Positions 36,975-45,289 of a stretch of 64,000 nucleotides of DNA are shown here, in pieces. The stretch is from IMG/VR virus record IMGVR_UViG_3300024359_000003, positions 1 through 64,000 of that record. One strand, given 5' to 3'. A model generated the notes under the pieces. That model was not told where the DNA came from. It saw only the letters and a list, made by a program, of their open reading frames with translations, and made no database searches. The DNA comes from a virus. Every line of letters begins with the position of its first letter. Within the stretch, counting starts at the first letter, position 1. The position numbers were made by a program, and so were the translations under genes.

Positions 36975-37703
36975 ATGAGCAGAAACAATTCAAACAATAA
37001 ATCTTCATCTAGTTCCGATGGACCTAGAAGAAGAAGATACGGAATAAAAGAAGCAGAATTAAAAGGAGTACAATTAAGACAATCCCAAAAGAAATATACA
37101 AACACAATACTAGAGAATCAGATAACGTTTTGCACAGGTCCAGCTGGAACATCCAAAACATTTACAGCATGTTATACTGCACTCCTCCTCTTAGCTAGAA
37201 AAGAGATTTCACAAATAGTATTATGTAAACCCATCCAGGAAGCAGGTGAAAAGTTAGGATTTTTACCAGGAGATATCGCAGACAAGATAGATCCATTCAT
37301 GCAATCATACATATCGAACATTACAAAAATAGTAGGATCTGAAATAGCACAAACTCTCGTAGAGAAAGAAGTTATTGTATTTAGGCCAATGGCTTATATG
37401 AGAGGTGATACATTTGACGGATCATTAATGGTATTAGATGAAGCACAGAATGCAACGTTCAAGCAGTTAATGTTATTTGTAACAAGAATGGGTAAAGACT
37501 CTAAGGTTATAGTAACAGGAGACGTTAGCCAGCATGATATATCTAAAGCCAATGTTGGTTTACCTTCGTTTACTGAATTAATGACAGGTATTAAAGGAAT
37601 AGGTGTGCATGAATTTACTGAAAAAGATATTGTTAGAGCAAAGATCCTTCAGGAAGTTGTAAAGAGATACGATAAGTGGAAGGAAAACCACGAGCCTAAA
37701 TAA
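36975..37703 (+). CDS. phoH: PhoH-like ATPase
   Basis: A PhoH-family P-loop ATPase, 242 residues. Walker A is GPAGTSKT at 55-62. GFLPGD near 94-99 and IDPFMQ are typical of PhoH, MRGDTFDGSLMVLDEAQNAT near 139-158 gives Walker B, and TGDVSQHDI is the sensor region. The first 20 residues are Ser/Asn/Arg-rich and probably disordered. PhoH is widespread in marine phages; suggested roles include RNA handling, but its function in phages is unresolved. It lies beside RNase HII, bS21 and DnaJ. Confidence 0.92.
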   Translation: MSRNNSNNKSSSSSDGPRRRRYGIKEAELKGVQLRQSQKKYTNTILENQITFCTGPAGTSKTFTACYTALLLLARKEISQIVLCKPIQEAGEKLGFLPGDIADKIDPFMQSYISNITKIVGSEIAQTLVEKEVIVFRPMAYMRGDTFDGSLMVLDEAQNATFKQLMLFVTRMGKDSKVIVTGDVSQHDISKANVGLPSFTELMTGIKGIGVHEFTEKDIVRAKILQEVVKRYDKWKENHEPK

Positions 37704-37744
37704 ACATTTCACTAAATGTGTGTATAACTCCTATAAAACTTAAT

Positions 37745-38374
37745 ATGGAGAAAGCAAAACACATCTTACTTAAAGGAAGTTATAATGACGATAGAAGTAT
37801 CGTTGAAGTTGGAATAGACGAAGCAGGTCGAGGTGCCTTGGCAGGCCCAGTTACAGTATCTGCGGTTATTATGCCGTATGGATTTAACCATCCTTTAATA
37901 AAAGATTCTAAATTGCTAAATGAATCTCAAAGAAAAGAGGCTAGGGAAATAGTATTAGATAACGCAATTGCGTATAGCGTTCAGCATATAGATACGGAAA
38001 CAATAGAATCTACTAACATATTAAAGGCTACTCTTCTAGGAATGAAAGAATGTCTAAACACTATTGACAATTCATTTAATTTTATATTAGTGGATGGAGA
38101 TCAATTCCACGGATATGAAGGAATACCTTTTAAAACCGTAATAGGTGGAGATAATAAATATAGTTCTATCGCTGCTGCATCCATACTTGCTAAAACAAGT
38201 AGAGATATGTTAATGAAAGAATTAGATGAAGAAACTCCAGGATATGGATGGAATTCTAATAAAGGATATGGAACAAAGCAACATATAACTGCAATAAAGG
38301 AAATGGGAGCCAGTGATTCACATAGGCCTTCATTTATATCACATCTATTAACTACTACTAATTCATTATTCTAA
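37745..38374 (+). CDS. rnhB: Ribonuclease HII
   Basis: A type 2 RNase H of about 209 residues. Motifs are VGIDEAGRGALAGPV at about 21-35, KDSKLLN at about 51-57, LVDGD at about 111-115 and a GDNKYSSIAAASILAK block. It cuts the RNA of RNA-DNA hybrids, removing Okazaki primers or single ribonucleotides. I use ATG at 37745; the ATG at 37718 would place nine extra residues over a promoter-like TGTGTATAACTCC. It overlaps the next start by one base. Confidence 0.93.
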   Translation: MEKAKHILLKGSYNDDRSIVEVGIDEAGRGALAGPVTVSAVIMPYGFNHPLIKDSKLLNESQRKEAREIVLDNAIAYSVQHIDTETIESTNILKATLLGMKECLNTIDNSFNFILVDGDQFHGYEGIPFKTVIGGDNKYSSIAAASILAKTSRDMLMKELDEETPGYGWNSNKGYGTKQHITAIKEMGASDSHRPSFISHLLTTTNSLF

Positions 38375-38715
38375 TGAAACTTTTTTACGGCTTTTTATTA
38401 TTCCTCTTAGGGCAAGGACTTATTTGGATTCAAACTAATGGACAATTTGTATGGCCCTGGTTTAAGAAAAACCCATGGCCAGTTGCCATTGGAATGGGTT
38501 CTATTATTAGTTACATTTTAATTAAAGCAACACAGATGGTTGTTGAGCACTTTGACGGTTTACTTTGGCCTGGAAGATTCATAGGTTTTGCTAGTGGTAT
38601 TCTTATATTTACTGCTATGACTTATTACTTTATGAATGAAGGTATCACGGCGAAGACCGGAGTGTCTCTATTATTAACCCTTATTTTAATATCGATACAA
38701 ATACTATGGAAATAA
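38374..38715 (+). CDS. Membrane protein, 113 aa
   Basis: A membrane protein with about four helices (near 3-19, 36-55, 65-85 and 91-110) and a Trp/Pro-rich loop (FVWPWFKKNPWP). It has no catalytic motif. The start overlaps the RNase HII stop codon, and its end overlaps the next gene by 10 bases, so it is tightly coupled to both. A holin is possible in principle, but the topology and location do not specifically support it. Confidence 0.75.
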   Translation: MKLFYGFLLFLLGQGLIWIQTNGQFVWPWFKKNPWPVAIGMGSIISYILIKATQMVVEHFDGLLWPGRFIGFASGILIFTAMTYYFMNEGITAKTGVSLLLTLILISIQILWK

Positions 38716-39431
38716 ATTCAGTTACAGTTGTTCTTACCTCATGTGGAAGAGTTGATCTTTTAGAAAAAACACTAGACTCTTTTTTTAAATTCAACACATA
38801 TCCAATTGAAAGATTTATTATAACAGAGGACTCTGCACAGGAAGAAGTATTTGATGCATGTAATGAGCTTAATAAGAAGTATAATAACTCTTTAGAGTTT
38901 ATGTTTAATGAAAATAAACTAGGACAGTCAAAGTCAATAGATAAAGCATACTCTACCGTAACTACTAAATATGTTTTTCATTGTGAAGAAGATTGGGAAT
39001 TCTATAGACATGGATTTATCGAAGATTCTATTAGAATTCTCTCTGCTAGTGAAAAAATATTACAAGCATGGATACGCCCAAAGAACGATAGGATTTTAAA
39101 TAAAATATCTGAAAGAGTATTTGAATTAAACGGAATGAAAGTTAGAGCTGTTCTTCCTGCCAGTTTTTCAACAGGAGACTTGAACGAAGATGGTACTCCC
39201 ATGATAGTCAGGGATTATATGGGATTTAGCTGGAATCCAGGCTTAAAAAGAATGAGCGACTATAGACTATTAAATAACGGGTACACGGGAATGGTTAGAG
39301 AACATCTCGTAGATCACTGGTATAGAGATCAGGGTTTTATAGTTGTTAGTTTATCAGTGGACGATAATGATGGATATGTCAAACATATCGGATGGGATAG
39401 AAGAGCTGGAGATCCTGGATTCGTAGGATAG
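38706..39431 (+). CDS. GT2-type glycosyltransferase
   Basis: A GT-A fold enzyme of 241 residues. The N-terminal TVVLTSCGRVDLLEKTLDSF and the FHCEEDWEFY metal-binding segment (about 91-100) support family GT2-like activity. The C-terminal part includes DHWYRDQGF and a WDRRAGDPG end. It lies away from the fibre group, and the acceptor is unknown. It could also act on DNA bases or host glycans. Confidence 0.78.
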   Translation: MEINSVTVVLTSCGRVDLLEKTLDSFFKFNTYPIERFIITEDSAQEEVFDACNELNKKYNNSLEFMFNENKLGQSKSIDKAYSTVTTKYVFHCEEDWEFYRHGFIEDSIRILSASEKILQAWIRPKNDRILNKISERVFELNGMKVRAVLPASFSTGDLNEDGTPMIVRDYMGFSWNPGLKRMSDYRLLNNGYTGMVREHLVDHWYRDQGFIVVSLSVDDNDGYVKHIGWDRRAGDPGFVG

Positions 39432-39440
39432 ATATATAGA
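39431..39440 (+). promoter_or_regulatory. Late-type motif GATATATAGA
   Basis: Overlaps the end of the previous gene and lies 2 bases before the ATG at 39443. It is a perfect copy of the motif at 28521. Confidence 0.45.
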
Positions 39441-39442
39441 GT

Positions 39443-40000
39443 ATGAAACATCTAATGACATTCGAAAAGTATTACGCATATAACGATTTCAAAAAGAACT
39501 GGGGTTCTCCTGAAGAAATGAAACAGGAAGTTGAATGGATTATGGCGAGATTATTACCTAAGGAAGATATGCTTAAAAGCATTGAAGATCTTTCAACTGA
39601 CAAGGGTATTAAATTTGAAATCAAATTATCTTCTAAAGATACAATCCACATGTATAAAGTAAGTGGATGGAGAATGCAAGAAAATGATGGATGGGAATAT
39701 TACTATAACAAAAAGAAAACCATCTATAGAAAATTAAAGAATCAACTAGAAAAAGAAATCTTATCTGATCTAGAATTATTCTTAAAATACTTTAAATCAT
39801 ACGATCTATATGCACAATACATCGATGATGGTGGACAATATAGAGCCGCAAAAGATAACAATTCTTCTATTATAGACAGATTTGACAATTTATCATCTTC
39901 TGATAAAAAGAAAGCTAAGAAAGAATTGCTTAAACATTTTAAGGCATCTTATAAAGGAAAAGATATCGTTGATCAGGTAAACAACCTTTTCAAATCCTAG
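39443..40000 (+). CDS. Candidate capsid-targeted protein, 185 aa
   Basis: The N-terminus MKHLMTFEKYYAYND resembles the shared MK-x-x-x-x-F-(E/N)-x-(F/Y) motif seen in five other proteins of this window and in T4 internal proteins. The rest is Lys-rich and helical, with several Tyr residues, and matches no known enzyme. It has a late-type motif and a terminator downstream, so it appears to be a single late transcript. An injected internal protein is likely if the motif is real. Confidence 0.65.
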   Translation: MKHLMTFEKYYAYNDFKKNWGSPEEMKQEVEWIMARLLPKEDMLKSIEDLSTDKGIKFEIKLSSKDTIHMYKVSGWRMQENDGWEYYYNKKKTIYRKLKNQLEKEILSDLELFLKYFKSYDLYAQYIDDGGQYRAAKDNNSSIIDRFDNLSSSDKKKAKKELLKHFKASYKGKDIVDQVNNLFKS

Positions 40001-40012
40001 CTTTTTAAAAAT

Positions 40013-40034
40013 AACCCAAATTCATTGGGTTTTT
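40013..40034 (+). terminator. Intrinsic terminator touching the next gene
   Basis: The stem AACCCAA with TTGGGTT around ATTCA is followed by four T. It ends only 3 bases before the ATG at 40038, so the following gene has no separate leader and must be transcribed by read-through or from inside the previous gene. Confidence 0.8.
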
Positions 40035-40037
40035 ATT

Positions 40038-40634
40038 ATGACTATTTACGTAGCACCTCCAAGGGGAATAAAGGAAAAAGAGGCAATTCGACTCTGGCTT
40101 TCACATTACAACCATGAAATAATATGGCTAGATCTTAGACGCAAGGTCAAAGGCCCTTTACTATTATGTGGAGGAGCAGACATTGGAAAAGACGAAGAAA
40201 GGGACGCTAAAGAATTCGTATGGATTAAACAGGCCCTGGATTCTAATAATAGAATATTAGGAATATGTAGAGGAATGCAAATCCTAAATCATTATTTTGG
40301 AGGAACGGTAGAAGATTTATCTGATGCAATAGTAGAAGATCATAAAGCAGCTGACTTTTCAGAAGACGTTGATCATAGCGGGAAGCCATCTCAATTCCAT
40401 ACGGTTGAAGATTTAAATGGAACATTAACTAGTGTTAATTCTAGGCATCATCAACACTGTAATATACTAGCTAAAAACTTCAAAGCTACACATCTTTCAT
40501 ATCCATTATATTCTGTAGTTGAAGGATTCGAAGACTTAGATAAAAAGATATGGGCAGTTCAATGGCATCCTGAAAAGATGGAGTCAGAAGATAACGAATA
40601 TCCTTTAGGTAAACTGTACCATAAGTTTTTGTAA
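40038..40634 (+). CDS. Class I glutamine amidotransferase-like hydrolase
   Basis: A class I glutamine amidotransferase (peptidase C26-like), 198 residues. The nucleophile is the Cys of LGICRGMQ (about 75-82), and the His/Glu pair is in VQWHPEKM near 174-181. Stand-alone members hydrolyse gamma-glutamyl bonds or supply ammonia. With an ATP-grasp ligase at 32057 and an amidoligase at 57653 it may belong to a gamma-glutamyl or peptide-tag pathway; this is a guess, as the three are not adjacent. Its ATG lies directly behind a terminator. Confidence 0.82.
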   Translation: MTIYVAPPRGIKEKEAIRLWLSHYNHEIIWLDLRRKVKGPLLLCGGADIGKDEERDAKEFVWIKQALDSNNRILGICRGMQILNHYFGGTVEDLSDAIVEDHKAADFSEDVDHSGKPSQFHTVEDLNGTLTSVNSRHHQHCNILAKNFKATHLSYPLYSVVEGFEDLDKKIWAVQWHPEKMESEDNEYPLGKLYHKFL

Positions 40635-40664
40635 TAACTTCTGGTTATAACCAAAAGTTTTTTG

Positions 40665-40724
40665 AAAATAAACAGCTAAAAGTTTTTTTATCTCAGATTT
40701 TTTGCTTATATTAGTATAGTAATC
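40665..40724 (+). promoter_or_regulatory. Type 1a promoter, rightward copy
   Basis: AAAATAAACAGCTAAAAG, TTTTTTTATCTCAGA and GCTTATATTAGTATAGTAAT appear in order before the gene at 40740, nearly the same as at 1364 and 34788. Confidence 0.7.
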
Positions 40725-40739
40725 AATCAAGCAATAATA

Positions 40740-40964
40740 ATGATCAGAAAAAAACTTCACAAACATCAATCAAATCCTGTAATAATCGACTTAACGGGTC
40801 CTGAAGGAAATGCCTTCATGCTATTAGCCTACGCAAAAAGTTTTTCAAAAGATCTTGGAAAGGATTGGGAAACTCTTTATTCTCAAATGACAGGAGGAGA
40901 CTATGAAAATCTTATTAAGGTATTTGACGAAGCGTTTGGAGATTTTGTAATCTTAGAAAGGTAA
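40740..40964 (+). CDS. Conserved small phage protein, 74 aa
   Basis: The pattern IDLTGPEGNAFMLLAYA, LGKDW and GDYENLIKVFDEAFGD is one I recognise from small hypothetical proteins of many tailed phages and some bacteria, where no function is known. It looks like a single alpha-helical domain. It directly follows a type 1a promoter and is followed, with a TAATG overlap, by a 45-residue gene. Confidence 0.8.
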   Translation: MIRKKLHKHQSNPVIIDLTGPEGNAFMLLAYAKSFSKDLGKDWETLYSQMTGGDYENLIKVFDEAFGDFVILER

Positions 40965-41101
40965 TGGAAAACAAGGGTAAGAAATTAAAAGAAGTAAATT
41001 TAACATTACAAGAGTGGCTTGATGCCCTTCGTATGCCTACTCCTGTGAGAAACAAGAAAAAGTATCGAAGAAAGAATAAGCATAAAAATAAAGAAGATTA
41101 A
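40964..41101 (+). CDS. Small basic protein, 45 aa
   Basis: A 45-residue ORF read directly: its ATG overlaps the previous stop (TAATG at 40962-40966) and it ends with TAA at 41099-41101. The second half is strongly basic (KKKYRRKNKHKNKE), suggesting binding to nucleic acid or a ribosome-like surface. It is translationally coupled with the gene before it. No family is recognised. Confidence 0.6.
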   Translation: MENKGKKLKEVNLTLQEWLDALRMPTPVRNKKKYRRKNKHKNKED

Positions 41102-41160
41102 AAATAAACAGTAAAATGTTTTTTTATCTCAAGTATTTTGCTTATATTAGTATAGTAATT
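41102..41160 (+). promoter_or_regulatory. Type 1a promoter, rightward copy
   Basis: AAATAAACAGTAAAATG, TTTTTTATCTCAAG and the core GCTTATATTAGTATAGTAAT precede the gene at 41179. Confidence 0.7.
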
Positions 41161-41178
41161 AATAATTAAAACAAACAC

Positions 41179-41592
41179 ATGAACTTAGAATCAATCAAAG
41201 CAAACGGAATTAGTTGGTATGAACCTGCAAAATCTATTATCCCACATCTCACTACTCAAATTGGAATCTTTAAAATGAGACATCCAGAAAAGGATATTTT
41301 CGAAAAGTTCGGAGATGGCGAATACTTTTCAGGAAGGCGATTTAACGATAACGGTGATGTAGCAATTAGAATTGGTGGAGCAATTGTTAGACAAGCACAG
41401 GAAGAATACATTTATTCTAACATGGGTCGCAATTCAATGACATCTGAGGAAACTCTTCCTCTTTTAGAAGGTATCATTAGCGCATGGTTCGACACTCTCT
41501 CCGCTTCTGAAATTGATATGCTTATTGTCGACGGACTCAAGTGTTGTGCAGAAACAGATCATTGGTACGAATTTGAAAAGCAATGGGACTAA
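41179..41592 (+). CDS. Hypothetical protein, 137 aa
   Basis: A soluble acidic protein, alpha-helical in its second half, with a central SGRRFNDNGDVAIRIGG segment. No family or catalytic motif is recognised. It stands behind a type 1a promoter and overlaps the next gene by one base (TAATG), implying coupled expression. Confidence 0.75.
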   Translation: MNLESIKANGISWYEPAKSIIPHLTTQIGIFKMRHPEKDIFEKFGDGEYFSGRRFNDNGDVAIRIGGAIVRQAQEEYIYSNMGRNSMTSEETLPLLEGIISAWFDTLSASEIDMLIVDGLKCCAETDHWYEFEKQWD

Positions 41593-41825
41593 TGATTTCA
41601 ATGTATGAACGCATTGCTAGAATCGAAGGCACGACTCATGTCGTACGAATAGAAGACAGTGTAGTATACAGACAAAATGGATATGAAGTAATTGGTGACA
41701 ATCTGTTTGTTCAGACTGAAGACCGATTACTTTTTATGGATTTCGATGTATTTACGTTAGAAGAAGCATGCATGGCCGAACGAACGGTCAAAGAAGTAAA
41801 AAAGAAACTTAATACAAACTCTTAA
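41592..41825 (+). CDS. Hypothetical protein, 77 aa
   Basis: A small acidic beta/alpha protein (MISMYERIARIEGTTHVVRI at the start). I use ATG at 41592, which overlaps the previous TAA; ATG at 41583 would add three residues. It is co-transcribed with the previous gene and precedes the UV endonuclease gene by 10 bases. The function is unknown. Confidence 0.65.
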   Translation: MISMYERIARIEGTTHVVRIEDSVVYRQNGYEVIGDNLFVQTEDRLLFMDFDVFTLEEACMAERTVKEVKKKLNTNS

Positions 41826-41835
41826 TATAAAATAT

Positions 41836-42768
41836 ATGGCAGCAGACTACGGATATTGTTGTATCAACATGACTCTTAAAAAAGAATCGAACATATATGT
41901 TGGTAGAAAAATGATTAAAAGAACCTTCATGGAAAAAGGTATTAAATACGCATCAGAACTTGCAGTGTTAAATATCAAGGACATGATAGAAATTATCAAG
42001 TGGAATTACAAGAACGACATAACAATGTATCGTATGTCAAGTAATCTATTTCCATGGATGTCGGAATACGAATTATCTGAACTTCCTGATTATGACAAAG
42101 TGTGTAATCTAATGAAAGGTGCAGGTAAACTTGCTAAACAATATGGCCAAAGATTGACATTCCATCCAGGTCCTTTCAATGTTCTTGCTTCTCCGAATGA
42201 AAAGGTAGTTATCAAAGCCCTTAAAGATTTACGTCAACACGGCGAAATAATGGATATGCTAGATTTACCACAAACTCCTTATGCTGCTATCAATATTCAC
42301 ATCGGCGGAACCTACGACGATAAAGAAGCTACTAAGAAAAGATTTGCTGAAAATTTCAAGCGACTTACTCCAGGTGCAGCGAATCGTCTAGTTATCGAAA
42401 ACGATGACAAAACAGCACAGTATTCGGTACAGGATTTATATGACATACATCTATTAACGGGTAAAACTCCAATCACATTTGACTATCATCATCACTGGTG
42501 CTACGAAGATTCAATGCCAGAAAAAGAAGCTCTAGAACTTGCAGCTAAATCATGGCCTAAAGGAATTCGCCAACTATGCCACTATTCTTCATGTAAACAA
42601 ATACACGAAGATGCTACACAAGGCAATAAACGTGCACATGCTGATTATGTATATGATCACATTGAAACGTATGGTATGGATCTAGATATCGAACTCGAAG
42701 CAAAGGCGAAAGAACTTGCCCTACAGCGATACAAGCAGGAGTTTTTAAAGGAGCTCGTTCTATCATAG
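41836..42768 (+). CDS. uvsE: UV damage endonuclease (UVDE)
   Basis: A UVDE/UvsE family TIM-barrel nuclease, 310 residues. Signature pieces are YRMSSNLFPW at about 65-74, FHPGPFNVLASP at about 109-120, NIHIGGTYDDK at about 153-163, VIENDD near 185-190 and FDYHHHWC near 214-221; they contain the His, Glu and Asp metal ligands. The enzyme nicks DNA 5' of UV photoproducts and other lesions, an alternative to photolyase or T4 endonuclease V. It probably repairs the phage DNA after sunlight, in line with a surface-water habitat. Confidence 0.93.
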   Translation: MAADYGYCCINMTLKKESNIYVGRKMIKRTFMEKGIKYASELAVLNIKDMIEIIKWNYKNDITMYRMSSNLFPWMSEYELSELPDYDKVCNLMKGAGKLAKQYGQRLTFHPGPFNVLASPNEKVVIKALKDLRQHGEIMDMLDLPQTPYAAINIHIGGTYDDKEATKKRFAENFKRLTPGAANRLVIENDDKTAQYSVQDLYDIHLLTGKTPITFDYHHHWCYEDSMPEKEALELAAKSWPKGIRQLCHYSSCKQIHEDATQGNKRAHADYVYDHIETYGMDLDIELEAKAKELALQRYKQEFLKELVLS

Positions 42769-42777
42769 ATATATAAG
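42768..42777 (+). promoter_or_regulatory. Late-type motif GATATATAAG
   Basis: Overlaps the stop of the UVDE gene and ends 2 bases before the ATG at 42780, beginning a run of candidate capsid-targeted genes. Confidence 0.45.
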
Positions 42778-42779
42778 TT

Positions 42780-43319
42780 ATGAAGTTTATAAAGACATTT
42801 GAAGATTGGAACGAAGTTTCCCCCGAATTAAAAGCTCACATTGAAGAAGGATTAGATCTTACTAATTCATTCTTTCGTTTAGGAAGCGATGCATATATTG
42901 AATTATTTGAAGAAGTAAAGCAATATTGGGATAAAAACAATATTATCTTAAAGGGTCCTTCAGGATGGATGGCTAAAAATCTAGAAGTAGGAACTAAAGC
43001 AGTCTATAAACCTAGAGGAGGAAATCAAAAGAATGTAAAATTAGATTCACCAACAAGGGGTGGAAATAAGAAATTCATAGTTTACAGAAATAGTGGAAGA
43101 ACTGATAAAGAAGGAAACATCATTGCTAAGAAATTAGAATGGGGAGATCCTTCATCTACTATTAAGAACGACGACCCGGGAAGAGCAGCTAACTTTTGGG
43201 CTAGACACGGTTGTGATAAAATGGCTAAGATGGATCCGACTAAGGCGGGATTTTGGGCATGTTACGGACCTACTCTTTTTGGAAAACAGCTTGGTATAAA
43301 AAGTGATCAACCATGGTAG
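42780..43319 (+). CDS. Candidate capsid-targeted protein, 179 aa
   Basis: The start MKFIKTFEDWNEVS matches the MK-x-x-x-x-FE motif of the candidate capsid-targeting group, with WNE as a possible cleavage site. Residues 135-179 contain a compact segment (DPGRAANFWARHGCDKM, then FWACYGPTLFGKQLG) with two Cys and four Trp or Phe, perhaps a small DNA-binding or metal domain. I do not recognise a named family. Its stop overlaps the next start by 7 bases. Confidence 0.68.
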   Translation: MKFIKTFEDWNEVSPELKAHIEEGLDLTNSFFRLGSDAYIELFEEVKQYWDKNNIILKGPSGWMAKNLEVGTKAVYKPRGGNQKNVKLDSPTRGGNKKFIVYRNSGRTDKEGNIIAKKLEWGDPSSTIKNDDPGRAANFWARHGCDKMAKMDPTKAGFWACYGPTLFGKQLGIKSDQPW

Positions 43320-43657
43320 ATAAAGATTGTAAATGTAAAAGTTGCGGTTGTGGAGAAATGTCCATGGAAGAAATGATATCCATGGTCGATGATAAAACAT
43401 TACCCTTTACGGAGACGACTGTTTCAAAAAATATAATCATTAGAGAATTCTTACCAAACCAACCTGAACATCTTTTTAAATGGCACTTCGACGAGGAGGA
43501 CAGGGTTATCGAAGCTTTAAACGAAAATGATTGGAAGTTCCAATATGATAATAAGCTCCCTATAGAATTAAAAGGATATATAGAAGTAAATGCAGGAGAG
43601 TATCATAGAATTATACAGGGTACTTCTTCTTTGAAAATACAAATAACTAAAAAATGA
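43313..43657 (+). CDS. Cys-rich N-terminus protein, 114 aa
   Basis: The N-terminus CKCKSCGCGEM holds four closely spaced Cys that could bind a metal. The next 90 residues look like a beta-rich domain; FKWHFDEEDRVIEAL resembles a cupin-like strand pair and ends with KIQITKK. It overlaps the genes on both sides by a few bases and is translated with them. A CPP1-like or cysteine dioxygenase fold is possible but not demonstrable here. Confidence 0.65.
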   Translation: MVDKDCKCKSCGCGEMSMEEMISMVDDKTLPFTETTVSKNIIIREFLPNQPEHLFKWHFDEEDRVIEALNENDWKFQYDNKLPIELKGYIEVNAGEYHRIIQGTSSLKIQITKK

Positions 43658-44136
43658 AACACATAAAGCTATTTGAATCCTTTGTAAACGACAAAGAAAT
43701 TTCTACATGGGAAAAAGAGTTTGGTAAATTACCAATTCCTAAGAAAATTAAAGATATATCTAAAGAAATGGCTAAGGCCGGTTTTATTAGAAAAGATACG
43801 AAATCTGTTCAAGCCAAATTATGGATTGGATTAGAAGGAATTTCATGGATAGAAATGAAAGAAAAATTCGGAGACATAGTAGGTAAATTCTATGGTGGAC
43901 AATTCTATCAAGCAATGACAAACCCTATGGCTGAAAAATCTGCATATTATGCGTATGAAGTTTCTAAACACGTAGAAGATCTAGCAGCGAATGATGAAAG
44001 CGTAGAACCTGCGTATTATATGATGAAAAATTACTTTAATTCATTTGAATTAAAAATTGATAGAAACAGGGTATTCGATAGAGCAGTTAAAGAGCTAGAA
44101 GCCTGGATGAAACAAAATAAGATTAAAACCCTATAA
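43654..44136 (+). CDS. Candidate capsid-targeted protein, 160 aa
   Basis: MKHIKLFESFVNDKE is an exact fit to the shared N-terminal motif, with a VND site in place of the usual (I/L)-x-E. The rest is a helical protein rich in Lys, Glu and Trp, without a recognised family. It overlaps the previous gene by 4 bases. I infer an internal head protein that is injected with the DNA. Confidence 0.68.
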   Translation: MKHIKLFESFVNDKEISTWEKEFGKLPIPKKIKDISKEMAKAGFIRKDTKSVQAKLWIGLEGISWIEMKEKFGDIVGKFYGGQFYQAMTNPMAEKSAYYAYEVSKHVEDLAANDESVEPAYYMMKNYFNSFELKIDRNRVFDRAVKELEAWMKQNKIKTL

Positions 44137-44141
44137 AAAGG

Positions 44142-44151
44142 GATATATAGA
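44142..44151 (+). promoter_or_regulatory. Late-type motif GATATATAGA
   Basis: Lies 38 bases before the ATG at 44190, one of the clearest copies. The leader after it is A-rich and lacks a Shine-Dalgarno sequence. Confidence 0.5.
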
Positions 44152-44189
44152 TAGTAATTAATACAATAAAACAAATAAAATAAAAAATT

Positions 44190-45215
44190 ATGGCAAAATT
44201 AAAATCATTTGAACAGTTTTTATCTGAGATGGATAGAACTGAGGAGGTGCAACAAGACGTAGTTGCAACAGCTGAGCCAGTTGAACAATCTGAAGAAAAA
44301 GCGGAAGAAGTTCAAGGAAACGGTGATGCTATAGAAGAAGCAGTAAACGCATCCGGTTATATTAAAGCTGGAAAATTAGGTTACAATGACCAATTCCTAG
44401 GAAGAAGATCTTTATCATGGACACTATCCGTTGATTTAGGTTTAAAAGCATCAGACGAATTCGTTGGACCTTGGTTAGGATTTGATCACGTATCATTATA
44501 CGCGATTGGTAAAAAAGGAGGAACAATTCTTGATGACGCTCTAGCAGGCAAATATACTTATGACGAATTAAAGGCAGCTGCTGCCGATTTCTTAGGTATT
44601 AAAGAATCTGAAGAAGTAATCGAAGATGAAATAGTTGAAAACATCGAAGCAGTAACTGAATCTGGTGAAGAAGCTGGTTTACCTGCTGAAGATTTAAAAG
44701 ATGAAACTGAAGTAGTTGATAATGACTGTGAAACTCCTGAAGACAAATCAGACGAATTAGAAGCTGAATTAGAAGACACTGTTGATGCTGCTGGAAATGA
44801 AGAAATTTCTGAAGCTGAAGAAACTGAAGAAGTTGCTGAAGAAGAAACTGAAGAAGTTGTTGCTGAAGAAGAAACTAAAGAAGTTGCTGAAGAAGAAACT
44901 GAAGAGGTTGCTGAAGAAGAGGAAGAAACAGCACTAGTTTCTGATATGTTAAAAGAGGTTTACGAATCTTGTAAAAATGAAGCTAAAGCATGGGAAGACG
45001 ATGCACATGATGAGCATACTGTTGAAACTTATATGAAAGAAAATGCTGCATTAGTTGGCGGAATGGCTGCTCAATGCCTTAAAGAAATGAAAGAAGATTA
45101 TTCAGTTGAAGCTTATGAAGCTGCATGTAATGAAATGATCGAAGCATATTCTAAGAAAGTGAATGAGATGAAAGAATCTGATTCAGCTGTTGGTGAGGAA
45201 ACTCCAGAAGCTTAA
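44190..45215 (+). CDS. Acidic candidate internal head protein, 341 aa
   Basis: The N-terminus MAKLKSFEQFLSEMD carries the capsid-targeting-like motif with LSE as a perfect (L/I)-x-E cleavage site. A folded region (about 48-140) follows. Residues 145-250 are extremely acidic, with Glu/Thr/Val repeats (EETEEVAEEE), and the last 90 residues are helical. T4 prohead core proteins are similarly acidic and are processed by the prohead protease. It has its own late-type promoter and a strong terminator, so it is probably abundant. The mimicry of acidic DNA could also block host DNA-binding proteins. Confidence 0.72.
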   Translation: MAKLKSFEQFLSEMDRTEEVQQDVVATAEPVEQSEEKAEEVQGNGDAIEEAVNASGYIKAGKLGYNDQFLGRRSLSWTLSVDLGLKASDEFVGPWLGFDHVSLYAIGKKGGTILDDALAGKYTYDELKAAAADFLGIKESEEVIEDEIVENIEAVTESGEEAGLPAEDLKDETEVVDNDCETPEDKSDELEAELEDTVDAAGNEEISEAEETEEVAEEETEEVVAEEETKEVAEEETEEVAEEEEETALVSDMLKEVYESCKNEAKAWEDDAHDEHTVETYMKENAALVGGMAAQCLKEMKEDYSVEAYEAACNEMIEAYSKKVNEMKESDSAVGEETPEA

Positions 45216-45242
45216 TATTAAAATTAACAATATAAACTTTTT

Positions 45243-45275
45243 AAAGGGTTCATGTATAATACATGGACCCTTTTT
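45243..45275 (+). terminator. Intrinsic terminator
   Basis: The stem AAAGGGTTCATGT with ACATGGACCCTTT (one G-T pair) around ATAAT is followed by a T-run. It closes the acidic protein gene. Confidence 0.9.
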
Positions 45276-45289
45276 ATTTATAAAGTAAT

